Assembly (NCBI GenBank): GCA_964481775.1
Contig: CAYZUX010000156.1
Coordinates: forward strand, 1-14,928
Length of the DNA: 14,928 nt
Reading direction: 5' to 3'
DNA from: OLB16 sp964481775
Lineage (GTDB): Bacteria; Hinthialibacterota; Hinthialibacteria; OLB16
The notes beneath the pieces are model-generated. The model saw only the letters and a program-made list of their open reading frames with translations. It made no database searches and had not been told where the DNA came from. Shown piece by piece: positions 6,675 through 13,570 of the stretch (position 1 is the stretch's first letter; each line of letters begins with the position of its first letter). The position numbers and the translations under genes are program-made.

Positions 6675-7582
6675 TCTGGTTTCTCCAGGGCTAGGTCGAT
6701 GCCCTTGAAGAACCGAAGCCGGGCCCATTCGGCGAACCATTTCCGCAGGTCGTCGGTGGATATCCCTTCTCCCGATTCGCAGGCGTCGAAAGCCCAGCCT
6801 ATCGCCTGACCAAGTGGTTCTCCCCGAATCAGACAGGAAAGCAATTCGTATTGAGGAGCCGACAAATCGTGCAAGCGAACGACCCAATCGCGGCGGGTGA
6901 CCGCCACAAAGGAATCGGAAGGTCGAGGAGGATCGACTTGGACCTCTTCGGCCGAACTTCGAATGGCAGTGTAATAACCCAGAACAGGAAATCGAAATCG
7001 CAAGAGGCGCAAACAGGGAACCGGGCGAAGACGGATGTCCTCCCAGCGCTTCGAAGAGATTTCCAGAAATTCTCCCGGATCAAGTGTTGGTTGGCCCTCG
7101 ATACCCAGACCGTCGAACACCTGCTCGATTGACCATTCAAGGGTCGCGAGATCGACGAGAAAATCAGGCCAACCGGCCAGGCGATCCTCGTCATCTGCGA
7201 CCGACTCGTTCCTATCCGGTCTGGTCTCGTCGAGATACTTCGCAAAGTTTTCCCCCAGCCGACCTAATGTATACGACCGTGATGGATAGCGTTGCAGATA
7301 CCCAAACGCAAAGCCGTTGAAAACTTCTTCACCAAGTATCCGTTTGAGAACGGGAAACGATTCTCCCAGGCACTCAATCAACCGGGCGTAATAAGCGTGA
7401 GCGTAGATTGAAAGCCGGTCGCGCGCGGACATTCTTTGCGAGCGGGTAACCATTCGTTCCAACTCGTTCCGGCTTATGGGCACCAAGAATTGGGCGTCGT
7501 CAGATTCGATCCCTTCGTTCACACCGTTTGGATGAGTAACAACGGCGCTGAACCATTGTTGAACCACATTGAGGGGTTTCAT
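6671..7582 (-). CDS. bufC: DUF2063-family partner of the DUF692 enzyme (BufC/HvfC-like)
   Basis: A 303-residue protein. The N-terminal region matches the DUF2063/HvfC family: LSIYAHAYYARLIECLGESF (about 57-76), then VLKRILGEEVFNGFAFGYL and the helical stretch to LGENFAKYL. The C-terminal half has a strand-rich core (RLRPVPCLRLLRFRF) and a final helical part (LLSCLIRGEPLGQAI). In known systems this protein recruits the precursor peptide and pairs with the DUF692 multinuclear iron enzyme. The ATG at 7582 abuts the TAA of bufB (TAAATG), so coupling is tight. The stop overlaps the next DUF3179 start. It is cytoplasmic. The identification rests on family pattern and on the neighbouring DUF692 gene. 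Confidence 0.88.
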   Translation of the reverse strand: MKPLNVVQQWFSAVVTHPNGVNEGIESDDAQFLVPISRNELERMVTRSQRMSARDRLSIYAHAYYARLIECLGESFPVLKRILGEEVFNGFAFGYLQRYPSRSYTLGRLGENFAKYLDETRPDRNESVADDEDRLAGWPDFLVDLATLEWSIEQVFDGLGIEGQPTLDPGEFLEISSKRWEDIRLRPVPCLRLLRFRFPVLGYYTAIRSSAEEVQVDPPRPSDSFVAVTRRDWVVRLHDLSAPQYELLSCLIRGEPLGQAIGWAFDACESGEGISTDDLRKWFAEWARLRFFKGIDLALEKPE

Positions 7583-8545
7583 TTACGCGCCGACACCTTC
7601 CCGTTCGACCTCCACCTCGGCTACCACATGATGAAGAGGATGAGGGGCCACCACTCGATCCGCAGTCGGAGCGAACGTTTCCTCCCGGGCGTCCCCTTCA
7701 CTACTGTCTCCTGCAAGATGTTCTGACATGAACTGTTTGGCTTTGAGGATCTCGTTGTGAACAACGGGAAAAGGGGGAATATCGGCATCCCATTCCAACA
7801 ACGTCGAAACTCCGCCAGTCATGTGATGGGCCATACGGTAGAGCTCCCAAACGGGGTCGATCACATGATGGTCGTGGGTGTCGATGAGATGCGTGACGTA
7901 GTTCGTATGACCTGCCAGGTGGATTTGCACGACGCGCTCGTGGGGAATGGAGCAGATGAATTCAACCGGATCCATATCATGATTGAAAGTCGAGACATAG
8001 ACATTGTTGACATCGAGTAAGAGACCGCAGTCCGCGTCTTCGGCCAGGCGCGTGATAAATTCCCATTCGCTCATGGTCGAACTCCGGAATTGGACGTAGG
8101 AGCTGGGATTCTCCAACACGAAGGGTCGTTCCAGGTAGTCTTGCACTATCCGGACACGCTGGGTGATGTGCCGAAGCATCTCCTCGGTGAAGGGGACGGG
8201 CAACAAATCGTGTGTATTTCGCCCGGCCACTCCAGTCCAACAGATGTGATCGGAAATCCAGGCCGGTTGGATGTCCCGCGCCAGCGCCTTGAGACGGCGC
8301 AGATAATCGGTATTGAGAGAATCCGTCGAGCCGATCGAGAGGGAGACCCCATGCATGACGATCGGATAGCGCTCCGCGATTTGTTCCAGTACATAACGCG
8401 GGCGTCCCCGCGAATCCATAAAGTTTTCACTGATGATTTCTAACCAGTCGACTTTGGGCCAATGTTCGAGAATGAAAGGAAAGTGGACGCTCCTAAGTCC
8501 TACGCCGAGGCCCAGATTTTCGTTTCCAAGTCCAGGGGGCACCAT
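7583..8545 (-). CDS. bufB: DUF692 multinuclear non-heme iron-dependent oxidase (BufB/HvfB-like)
   Basis: A 320-residue TIM-barrel enzyme of the DUF692 (MbnB/TglH/HvfB/BufB) family, which oxidatively rearranges cysteines in precursor peptides. Visible family signatures: LGVGLR at 13-18, DWLEIISENFM at 33-43, VMHGVSLSIG at 63-72, WISDHICW at 96-103, FVLENPSSY at 142-150, LLLDVNNVYV at 175-184, IHLAGH at 208-213, DTHDHHV at 222-228 and LEWDADIPPF at 250-259. The conserved H65, E145, N181, H209, D222/H224 and E251 region supplies the iron ligands in characterised members. A tail of about 40 residues past the barrel is polar and histidine-containing. The ATG at 8545 has an AAAGGA site somewhat far upstream. 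The gene lies 200 bases after the cysteine-rich precursor, its likely substrate, and abuts bufC. Confidence 0.95.
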   Translation of the reverse strand: MVPPGLGNENLGLGVGLRSVHFPFILEHWPKVDWLEIISENFMDSRGRPRYVLEQIAERYPIVMHGVSLSIGSTDSLNTDYLRRLKALARDIQPAWISDHICWTGVAGRNTHDLLPVPFTEEMLRHITQRVRIVQDYLERPFVLENPSSYVQFRSSTMSEWEFITRLAEDADCGLLLDVNNVYVSTFNHDMDPVEFICSIPHERVVQIHLAGHTNYVTHLIDTHDHHVIDPVWELYRMAHHMTGGVSTLLEWDADIPPFPVVHNEILKAKQFMSEHLAGDSSEGDAREETFAPTADRVVAPHPLHHVVAEVEVEREGVGA

Positions 8546-8591
8546 CGTCGGGCTAATTTCCTTTCAAAAGATTCCTTCATCACTATGCGCA

Positions 8592-8635
8592 GTCCGAGGC
8601 GGATTGGGTCGGCTCCTTCCCGCTCCGCCTCAGAC
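8592..8635. repeat. Imperfect inverted repeat between precursor and bufB
   Basis: GTC-C-GAGGCGGA (8592-8603) pairs with TCCGCCTC-A-GAC (8624-8635): an eight-base stem, one mismatch, then three more pairs, with a 20-base loop. It sits in the 201-base gap between the precursor gene and bufB, which holds no other open frame. A hairpin here could slow or partly stop transcription, or protect the 3' end of the precursor message so that more precursor than enzyme is made (inference). No T-run follows, so it is not a typical intrinsic terminator. Confidence 0.5.
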
Positions 8636-8746
8636 CGAGTCGATGCGTCCGCCCCTTGGACCTCCCAGACAGGATGTAAGGTTCGGAATGGCGCGGGGCG
8701 AGGACTGCGCTCTGTAGTTTATTTCTTCAGTGCTGCGCTGACCTTC

Positions 8747-9241
8747 TTACCGGCGTTTTTCATCTCTCATGTTCCCCGATCCGCGAGGAGCTGATGGATC
8801 TGGCGCTTTGCCGACATTCTTGCCCGTGTCCTTCATCAGGTGTTCGAATTGTTTGCGCGCGATCTCCCAAGTGTCGTCTTTCAAGGGAACCGCGCAGTGT
8901 CCCTTTTCCTTGCAGGTGTTTTGACCGGGGTAACCTCCGCACCCGCCTTGGCCCTTGCACTCGTTCGATCCCGCGCAGGTATGCGCATCGACCGTCGCGC
9001 AAGAGCCAAAGCCAGCGCATTCGTGGTTTCCCTTGCCGTGGCCCTTGCAGGCGTTCAACCCCCGGCAAACGTTCTTCTCGCTGGTCATGAGCAGCGAGGG
9101 GTCGACAAAGATTTCGGGCTTTTTCTCTTCCGCCGCCCAGGCCGAACGACGACTCGCCAGGAGTCCGCCGACGGCCGCAGCCGCAAACGCCGAGAAGTTG
9201 CGCCGGGACACATTTTCCGATGTTACGAAGTTTTGATTCAC
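8747..9241 (-). CDS. bufA: Tat-exported cysteine-rich precursor of a bufferin-type metallophore
   Basis: A 164-residue protein starting at GTG (9241), with AGGAG eight bases upstream. An open frame reaches 9406, but the segment before 9241 carries promoter P3 and is not coding. The N-terminus has a twin-arginine signal (SRRNF at 12-16, then an alanine-rich stretch, AWA-AEE at 34-39). The core (59-116) has nine cysteines at 59, 65, 75, 81, 89, 95, 101, 110 and 116, built from repeated C-x5-C units such as CRGLNAC, CAGFGSC, CAGSNEC and CKGQGGC. This resembles BufA2-class precursors, whose cysteines are modified by the DUF692 enzyme and which then bind copper-type metals in the periplasm. A lysine-rich tail follows (about 121-164). 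It is the first gene of the operon under P3. The class assignment is by pattern; the modification is inferred. Confidence 0.82.
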   Translation of the reverse strand: MNQNFVTSENVSRRNFSAFAAAAVGGLLASRRSAWAAEEKKPEIFVDPSLLMTSEKNVCRGLNACKGHGKGNHECAGFGSCATVDAHTCAGSNECKGQGGCGGYPGQNTCKEKGHCAVPLKDDTWEIARKQFEHLMKDTGKNVGKAPDPSAPRGSGNMRDEKRR

Positions 9242-9315
9242 GATGAGGTCTCCTTTCCATCTATTGGTTTCAGGTTCAATTCGTTCCAACAGGAGAAGTG
9301 AGTAATGGTCGATAG

Positions 9316-9341
9316 AACGGTTGTGGGGATGGCTTGTAACA
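9316..9341 (-). promoter_or_regulatory. ECF-sigma-like promoter P3 (RiPP operon)
   Basis: On the minus strand TGTTACA (9341-9335), 15 bases, then CGTT (9319-9316) followed by CTAT. A transcript would start about 9309, giving a leader of about 68 bases to the GTG of the precursor gene. The region 9242-9412 between the precursor and the second DUF3179 gene contains this promoter and no other gene. Confidence 0.72.
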
Positions 9342-9412
9342 AACAGCAAACGGTGTTTTTCTGGCTTCTGCGGCGATTTCGACAAGGTTGCTCCAAATCG
9401 TGGCACTCGGTT

Positions 9413-10519
9413 TCATTCCGCTTGAAATACTTCGTAGTCGTCCTGGAGGGAACGCCACGCGAACCAGAAGGTGTATGCGGACGAAAGGGAAGCATCCTCC
9501 CCGTCCGCCGTTTGAACGCGGATGGTCCCGGCCTCCTTTTCGAGGTTCAAAGAAATCGGCAGAGAGTTAATCTGGTCTCGGACGATCCCTGTTGGATCGG
9601 CCATCGCCGCGAGTTCTTCATAGGGATAAACCTTCGTCCTGTTTCCGCTTTTGACCACGATCACCGGCTCCTTGTTTCGATACGAATAGGGGATTCCTGG
9701 CGGGACACTTGAAAATTCTCGAATTGGAAACATGAGTCGGTCGTTCAGGAAGTAAGAGTCGTAAGGGGATCGAGCGTAATCCCGGGTGTATCCCGTATCC
9801 GGGGAAAGGACTTCGGTCCCGGGTCGCCGCCTTTTCCAGTCGCGCCAAGTCACCATCTCGCTCGGAACCAGATCGAGTCGATCCTGTCTGGCGGCAGCTG
9901 GACCACAGATCGCCCGCATTCCAACTTGGCTCCAAAGGCTCTCATCCTTGGTTTGCCGTTGGCGGTCGTACAGTAGAACATTGGAGTTGAGCAAAAGACC
10001 GCTGATGCCGAACTCCAAAACCGATCCTCCGACCTCGCGGTCGAAGACGAACGCCGAGTCGCAAAGAGGGCAATAGGTTACGGCGATGGCGCGTCCGCCG
10101 ACCACATCGTTGACACATTCGTGGTAGTTTAGGATCCGGATCGGATAGGCTACCGCCTCATTTCCGATCATGACCCCAATAACTCGGTCGTTGGGTTCGA
10201 GGTACTTGGCGCGATTCGATCTGATTCTTTTCGGGTTGGTCAGAGCCGGGATTCCGTCCTTGGGGGGACCTCCGCTCATCAGGGTCTCAGTGGGAACGAT
10301 GCATTGGGACAAATCGAAAGCCACCACGCGGGCGGTCCCCGATCCGGAGGCCAGATTCGTCGTGGGAGGTTCGAGATATCGGCGAATGGAGCTCCATTGG
10401 TAGACGTACAAACCGATAGCGGTGGGGAGAAGCGTAGAGAGTATCAGGATCTGGATGTTTTTAAACCGGCGGATCGATGGAATTTCACCAAACTGAGATA
10501 CACACTGTTCTTCAATCAT
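9413..10519 (-). CDS. Membrane-anchored DUF3179 protein (canonical CPLC form)
   Basis: A 368-residue protein with an N-terminal membrane anchor (about 22-40). The DUF3179 domain shows VAYPIRILNYHECVNDVVGG (123-142) and TYCPLCDSAFVFDR (148-161), then LLYDRQ and SLWSQVGMRAICG, and a proline-rich second half. It keeps both cysteines of CPLC (C150, C153), unlike the other DUF3179 protein in this window. The start is the ATG at 10519, which has a perfect GGAGGTG six bases upstream; a longer frame to 10603 crosses promoter P4. It forms its own transcription unit just upstream of the RiPP operon and in the same direction. The family has no known function. Two divergent copies flanking the DUF692/DUF2063 pair suggest paired roles in the same periplasmic process (inference). 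Confidence 0.88.
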   Translation of the reverse strand: MIEEQCVSQFGEIPSIRRFKNIQILILSTLLPTAIGLYVYQWSSIRRYLEPPTTNLASGSGTARVVAFDLSQCIVPTETLMSGGPPKDGIPALTNPKRIRSNRAKYLEPNDRVIGVMIGNEAVAYPIRILNYHECVNDVVGGRAIAVTYCPLCDSAFVFDREVGGSVLEFGISGLLLNSNVLLYDRQRQTKDESLWSQVGMRAICGPAAARQDRLDLVPSEMVTWRDWKRRRPGTEVLSPDTGYTRDYARSPYDSYFLNDRLMFPIREFSSVPPGIPYSYRNKEPVIVVKSGNRTKVYPYEELAAMADPTGIVRDQINSLPISLNLEKEAGTIRVQTADGEDASLSSAYTFWFAWRSLQDDYEVFQAE

Positions 10520-10546
10520 TGTCACACCTCCGTTTCTTTTCGATTG

Positions 10547-10573
10547 AACGTCCAAGGAATTGGTTGTGTAACA
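10547..10573 (-). promoter_or_regulatory. ECF-sigma-like promoter P4 (second DUF3179 gene)
   Basis: On the minus strand TGTTACA (10573-10567), 16 bases, then CGTT (10550-10547) followed by CAAT. An A/T-rich stretch lies just upstream (TTTTATGTTT). Transcription would start about 10540, about 21 bases before the ATG at 10519. This is the only copy with a 16-base spacer. Confidence 0.68.
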
Positions 10574-10659
10574 AAACATAAAAGGCTGCAACGCCGGAAA
10601 CATTTGGCGGTCAGTGGGAGATTCGGCTGAACGCGGCAGGACGATTCACATCAGCGGGT

Positions 10660-10685
10660 TGATACATCCATTGAGGTCAGCCGTT
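10660..10685 (+). promoter_or_regulatory. ECF-sigma-like promoter P5 (YHS-repeat gene), one mismatch
   Basis: On the plus strand TGATACA (10660-10666), 15 bases, then CGTT (10682-10685) followed by TGAA. It differs from the other copies at one position of the -35 box. A start about 10692 would give a 93-base leader to the ATG at 10785. The divergent region 10520-10784 holds P4 and P5 on opposite strands and no gene. Confidence 0.55.
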
Positions 10686-10784
10686 TGAAGGGGTCGAGGC
10701 CGACTGCCTAAGGGATATCAGGTCAAGGTTTTAATCGCCGGTGGGCAGCCTTCAAATCGAAAATCGAAATCAAGGAGTGGGAAT

Positions 10785-11807
10785 ATGAAAAACTTGAAAT
10801 CCATTATGGTATACCTGAAGAGCCCCTCGTTATTCGGGGTCCGGGCCGTCTTTTATCTTCTGTTGATTGGGGCCGCCTGGATGGCCCTGAGTATCGTGGG
10901 CACCGCCGTGGCGCAGTCCCAAACCAGAGGGAGCGACGGAGCTCGACAATCCCAAACAAGAGGAGGCGTTCCTATGTCTCAATCGCAAGGTAAACCCGCT
11001 CTGGCGCTGGGCGGCGTCTGCCCGGTTTGTCTGGTCGAAATGGGGAAGGTGATCCAGGGAAACTCCCAATACCAGAGTACTCGTGACCGAAGAACGTACT
11101 TCTTCCCTGGCCCTGAACGAAAGGAGATGTTCGAGAGAAATCCGGAGAAATACATTCCCGCCTTCCACGGGTACTGCTCGGTCTGCCAGGTCGAAATGGG
11201 CGAATTGGTTCCTGGATCGCCGGAACATTTTACCGTTCATGAGGGAAAATTGTTCCTCTTTGCCACCGCCGACCAGAAAAAGATGTTCGACCATAATCCC
11301 GCGAAATATGCGGGGGTAACCTTAGGGCTCGATGGTCTTTGTCCGGTCTGTCTGGCCGATGGCAAGATGGTTCCAGGGAAGCCCGAAATTACAGCGACCT
11401 ATGATGGCGTCGAATACCGGTTCCCAACTCAAGAATTCAGGGACACGTTTCTCCAGAACCAGGAGAAATACATCCCCGCCGCCGATGGCCAGTGCCTTGT
11501 TTGCAAAGTGGACATGAACAAGAACGTCCTTGGAAGCGCAAAGCACTCGCTCGTCGTCGACGGGAAGTCGTACCTATTCGTGGATGACAGCCAAGCGAAG
11601 AAGTTCCAGGAAAACCCTTCAAAGTATCTTCCAGCCCTCGTACCCGGAATGGTACCGAAAGGTGGCGAGATTTCCCCACCGGGTTCCTCAAAGAGAGACG
11701 CCAAACCCAATCAATCGAGGTCTTTCACCAAACCCATCTACCCCTCGGTCCCGCCCCTGAGAAGCGCCAACCCCAACCGAGGCCCCGGCGGAAGCGGAAG
11801 CCGCTAG
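10785..11807 (+). CDS. Exported protein with four tandem YHS-like metal-binding repeats
   Basis: A 340-residue protein; the ATG has AAGGAG eight bases upstream. A signal peptide ends near AVAQSQ (41-46), after a hydrophobic segment at about 21-40. A QSQTRG-containing linker appears twice (45-60). Four repeats of 51-55 residues follow, each built as G-x-C-x2-C, a methionine or lysine-rich turn, a Y/F-rich hairpin (RTYFFP, KLFLFA, VEYRFP, KSYLFV) and NP.KY.P. The cysteine pairs are C79/C82, C131/C134, C186/C189 and C237/C240. This is the YHS/TRASH-like arrangement used by metal-binding domains. The tail from about 285 is proline, serine and arginine-rich, probably disordered. A periplasmic metal-binding or metal-buffering role is inferred. 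It is divergent from the DUF3179/RiPP units and shares their promoter type. Confidence 0.85.
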   Translation: MKNLKSIMVYLKSPSLFGVRAVFYLLLIGAAWMALSIVGTAVAQSQTRGSDGARQSQTRGGVPMSQSQGKPALALGGVCPVCLVEMGKVIQGNSQYQSTRDRRTYFFPGPERKEMFERNPEKYIPAFHGYCSVCQVEMGELVPGSPEHFTVHEGKLFLFATADQKKMFDHNPAKYAGVTLGLDGLCPVCLADGKMVPGKPEITATYDGVEYRFPTQEFRDTFLQNQEKYIPAADGQCLVCKVDMNKNVLGSAKHSLVVDGKSYLFVDDSQAKKFQENPSKYLPALVPGMVPKGGEISPPGSSKRDAKPNQSRSFTKPIYPSVPPLRSANPNRGPGGSGSR

Positions 11808-11859
11808 CGGATGGAAGGAGGAAATCTCTCTTAGGAGTAGTGCCGATGGATAGGCGTGC

Positions 11860-11911
11860 GGCCCTCCTTACCCACCATGGGGAGGGCCCCTCCAAACGGA
11901 ATCAAATTCCG
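11860..11911 (+). terminator. Two consecutive hairpins after the YHS gene (possible terminator or attenuator)
   Basis: GGCCCTCC (11860-11867) pairs with GGAGGGCC (11881-11888), then CGGAAT (11897-11902) pairs with ATTCCG (11906-11911), with a short T-rich stretch (TTCGTTTTCC) after the second stem. This fills the gap 11808-11957, which holds no gene. The first stem is strong but lacks a T-run; the second is short with a weak T-run. Partial termination before the TVP38 gene is plausible. Confidence 0.42.
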
Positions 11912-11957
11912 AGTTCGTTTTCCTAATTCATTCGCTCGATTAAAATGGAGGTGAACC

Positions 11958-12737
11958 TTGAAAGCGCTACCAAACGAGGCAACACCGGTTTTCGATCAGA
12001 ATGAAAAACGAGATGCTTATCAGATGACCGATCCGAATGCAAAAACCGCATCTCCGAAGAAAGAGAACGCAAGACTTATCATTGCCGGAATCGCAATTGC
12101 GGCGTTGATCAGCCTTGTCTCCTTACACAAAGATCCGGTCATTGAGGCCATCCAAGCCTTCCAAGGTTGGACCGAACAGGCTGGAGTATTCGGCGCCATC
12201 GTCTATGCGGTTGTTTATGCCATTGCCGCAGTCTCTTTCCTTCCAGGTTGGATTTTTACAGTTGGCGCGGGTGTCGTTTATGGGGTCTTGATAGGCTCCA
12301 TCGTTGTGTCCGTGGGCAGTACCTTAGGTGCCACGGTCGCATTCTTCTTGGCTCGCACATTTTTCCGCGACGCAATAGCCAGAAGGGTGGAAGGAAACAA
12401 ATCTTTTCGAGCCATCGATGAAGCTATTGGGGTTTCGGGTTGGAAGATCGTTTTCCTGATCCGGTTGAGTCCGATCTTTCCCTTCAATCTGTTGAATTAC
12501 GCATTGGGCCTCACGAAGATTCCGGTTACTCAATATGTCCTCGCAAGTTGGATTGGAATGCTTCCAGGGACCGTTATGTACGTGTACCTTGGCGCAATCG
12601 GGCATGCTTTGACCGGCCAGGAATCGAGGACGATCGGTCAACAGATCCTCTTCGTCGTGGGCCTGTTTGCGACCATTCTCGTCGCGGTTCTCGTGGGGCG
12701 CATTGCGAAAAAGGCGCTGAAGAAGGAGACGCTGTGA
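11958..12737 (+). CDS. TVP38/TMEM64-family (SNARE-associated/DedA-like) membrane protein
   Basis: A 259-residue integral membrane protein starting at TTG (11958), with a perfect GGAGG six bases upstream; an internal ATG at 12024 is the only other sensible start. After a soluble N-terminus of about 38 residues come a hydrophobic helix (LIIAGIAIAALISLV), then the family core: FLPGWIFTVGAGVVYG, SVGSTLGATVAFFLAR, then IVFLIRLSPIFPFNLLNYALGLT with the re-entrant loops typical of the family, and a final transmembrane helix. Family members are thought to move lipids or act in membrane transport; the substrate here is unknown. TVP38 proteins are often next to, or fused with, MerA-like flavoproteins, and one lies at 2374-3930. 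No clear copy of the shared promoter precedes it; readthrough from the YHS gene is possible. The 3' end overlaps a convergent gene. Confidence 0.9.
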   Translation: MKALPNEATPVFDQNEKRDAYQMTDPNAKTASPKKENARLIIAGIAIAALISLVSLHKDPVIEAIQAFQGWTEQAGVFGAIVYAVVYAIAAVSFLPGWIFTVGAGVVYGVLIGSIVVSVGSTLGATVAFFLARTFFRDAIARRVEGNKSFRAIDEAIGVSGWKIVFLIRLSPIFPFNLLNYALGLTKIPVTQYVLASWIGMLPGTVMYVYLGAIGHALTGQESRTIGQQILFVVGLFATILVAVLVGRIAKKALKKETL

Positions 12738-13570
12738 ACCGGTCGCGGTAGGTGCGCCGGGTAACCGGCCGGTTCGAGGCGCTCGATTACCGTTGGGAGG
12801 AAAAGGTTTTGCGCGAGAGTCTCCGGGTCCTGCCACACGTTCGCCAACCTTGAGATCTGGTACAGGGCGAAGGCGGCGGTTTCCTGGACACCACCTTGTT
12901 CCGGTCCCCAGGACATGTAGGCCAGATTGAACCTTCGGAACTTGGTGAAGAAAAGCTGCGCATAGAGGTCTCCTGCCTTCGATTCCGACAGGAGTTCCTT
13001 TCCCATTTTGGTGACTCGGAAAACCCCCTTGGTCCTTCGCACGAGTCCCGTCATCACGAGCAGAATCCGAAGGACGTGAAGGGTGAACAGGTCTTCTTCG
13101 TTGATGACTTTATTGACCGCGCGGACTGACGCCGCGTGTCCCTCCGGAAGGGCCATTCGATCCAGCATCGCCTCCACGAATTTTCTGGTGAGGCTCGCTG
13201 TTACAGTCGCCTTGATTCCACCTTTCTCTAACGCACGAGAGAGGAACAACCGTGCATTGACCAAGATCCTGGCTCCCTCAAGTTCTTCAAGGGTGAGGTT
13301 TGGATTGAGGCGGATCGCGCTGTCCGGGGATGTCCAATCCGAGTAAATCAGTTGGGTCACCTGAACCGGAGAAAGTCCGCCTAAATCGGCTTGGGATTTC
13401 CGGTTGTACAGGTCCACAATGGAACCCACCACGCGATTCGGCTCTTCCAGGCTGGAGAACTCCCTATCCGCCAAGACTTTCCTGATTTCCGCATCAAGTT
13501 CGGGCGCCAGCAGCGAGGAAAACGGCGGCGGTGAACCGCCCAATGTTCTTGATGTTGATGAATCTCTCAA
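12638..13570 (-). CDS. Uncharacterised protein, likely damaged at both ends
   Basis: I do not recognise a named family. The body (about residues 22-255) is coherent: LDAEIRKVLADREFSSLEE, a GGLSPVQVTQLIYSDW segment, helical stretches, and a winged-helix-like end (TGLVRRTKGVFRVTKMGKELL). The reading frame starts with TTG at 13570 inside an unrelated relic, so the true start is probably lost. At the other end the last 33 codons run antisense through the TVP38 gene, and the residues after about PTVIERLE look like chance sequence. I infer that rearrangements removed both ends; a truncated product might still be made. The intact part is about 12780-13510. Confidence 0.5.
   Translation of the reverse strand: MRDSSTSRTLGGSPPPFSSLLAPELDAEIRKVLADREFSSLEEPNRVVGSIVDLYNRKSQADLGGLSPVQVTQLIYSDWTSPDSAIRLNPNLTLEELEGARILVNARLFLSRALEKGGIKATVTASLTRKFVEAMLDRMALPEGHAASVRAVNKVINEEDLFTLHVLRILLVMTGLVRRTKGVFRVTKMGKELLSESKAGDLYAQLFFTKFRRFNLAYMSWGPEQGGVQETAAFALYQISRLANVWQDPETLAQNLFLPTVIERLEPAGYPAHLPRPVHSVSFFSAFFAMRPTRTATRMVANRPTTKRIC
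12736..12775. terminator. Inverted repeat after the TVP38 stop, possible weak terminator
   Basis: GAACCGG (12736-12742) pairs with CCGGTTC (12769-12775) across a GC-rich 26-base loop, starting at the stop codon of the TVP38 gene. There is no T-run. It may act as a transcription barrier between convergent genes, or simply mark a recombination junction. Confidence 0.3.

Noticed and set aside
6675..6887. Longer DUF3179 protein starting at 6887
   Set aside because: The extra part runs out of frame through bufC and is arginine-rich shadow sequence; the ATG at 6674 begins a clean membrane anchor and overlaps the bufC stop.
9242..9406. Longer N-terminus for the cysteine-rich precursor, starting at 9406
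   Set aside because: The extension covers promoter P3 and does not resemble a signal peptide; the GTG at 9241 has a strong ribosome site and puts the twin-arginine motif at the right distance.
10520..10603. Longer second DUF3179 protein starting at 10603
   Set aside because: It would cross promoter P4; the ATG at 10519 has a perfect GGAGGTG site.
12738..12780. Intrinsic terminator with confidence after TVP38
   Set aside because: The inverted repeat has a long GC-rich loop and no T-run, so it is kept only as a weak candidate.
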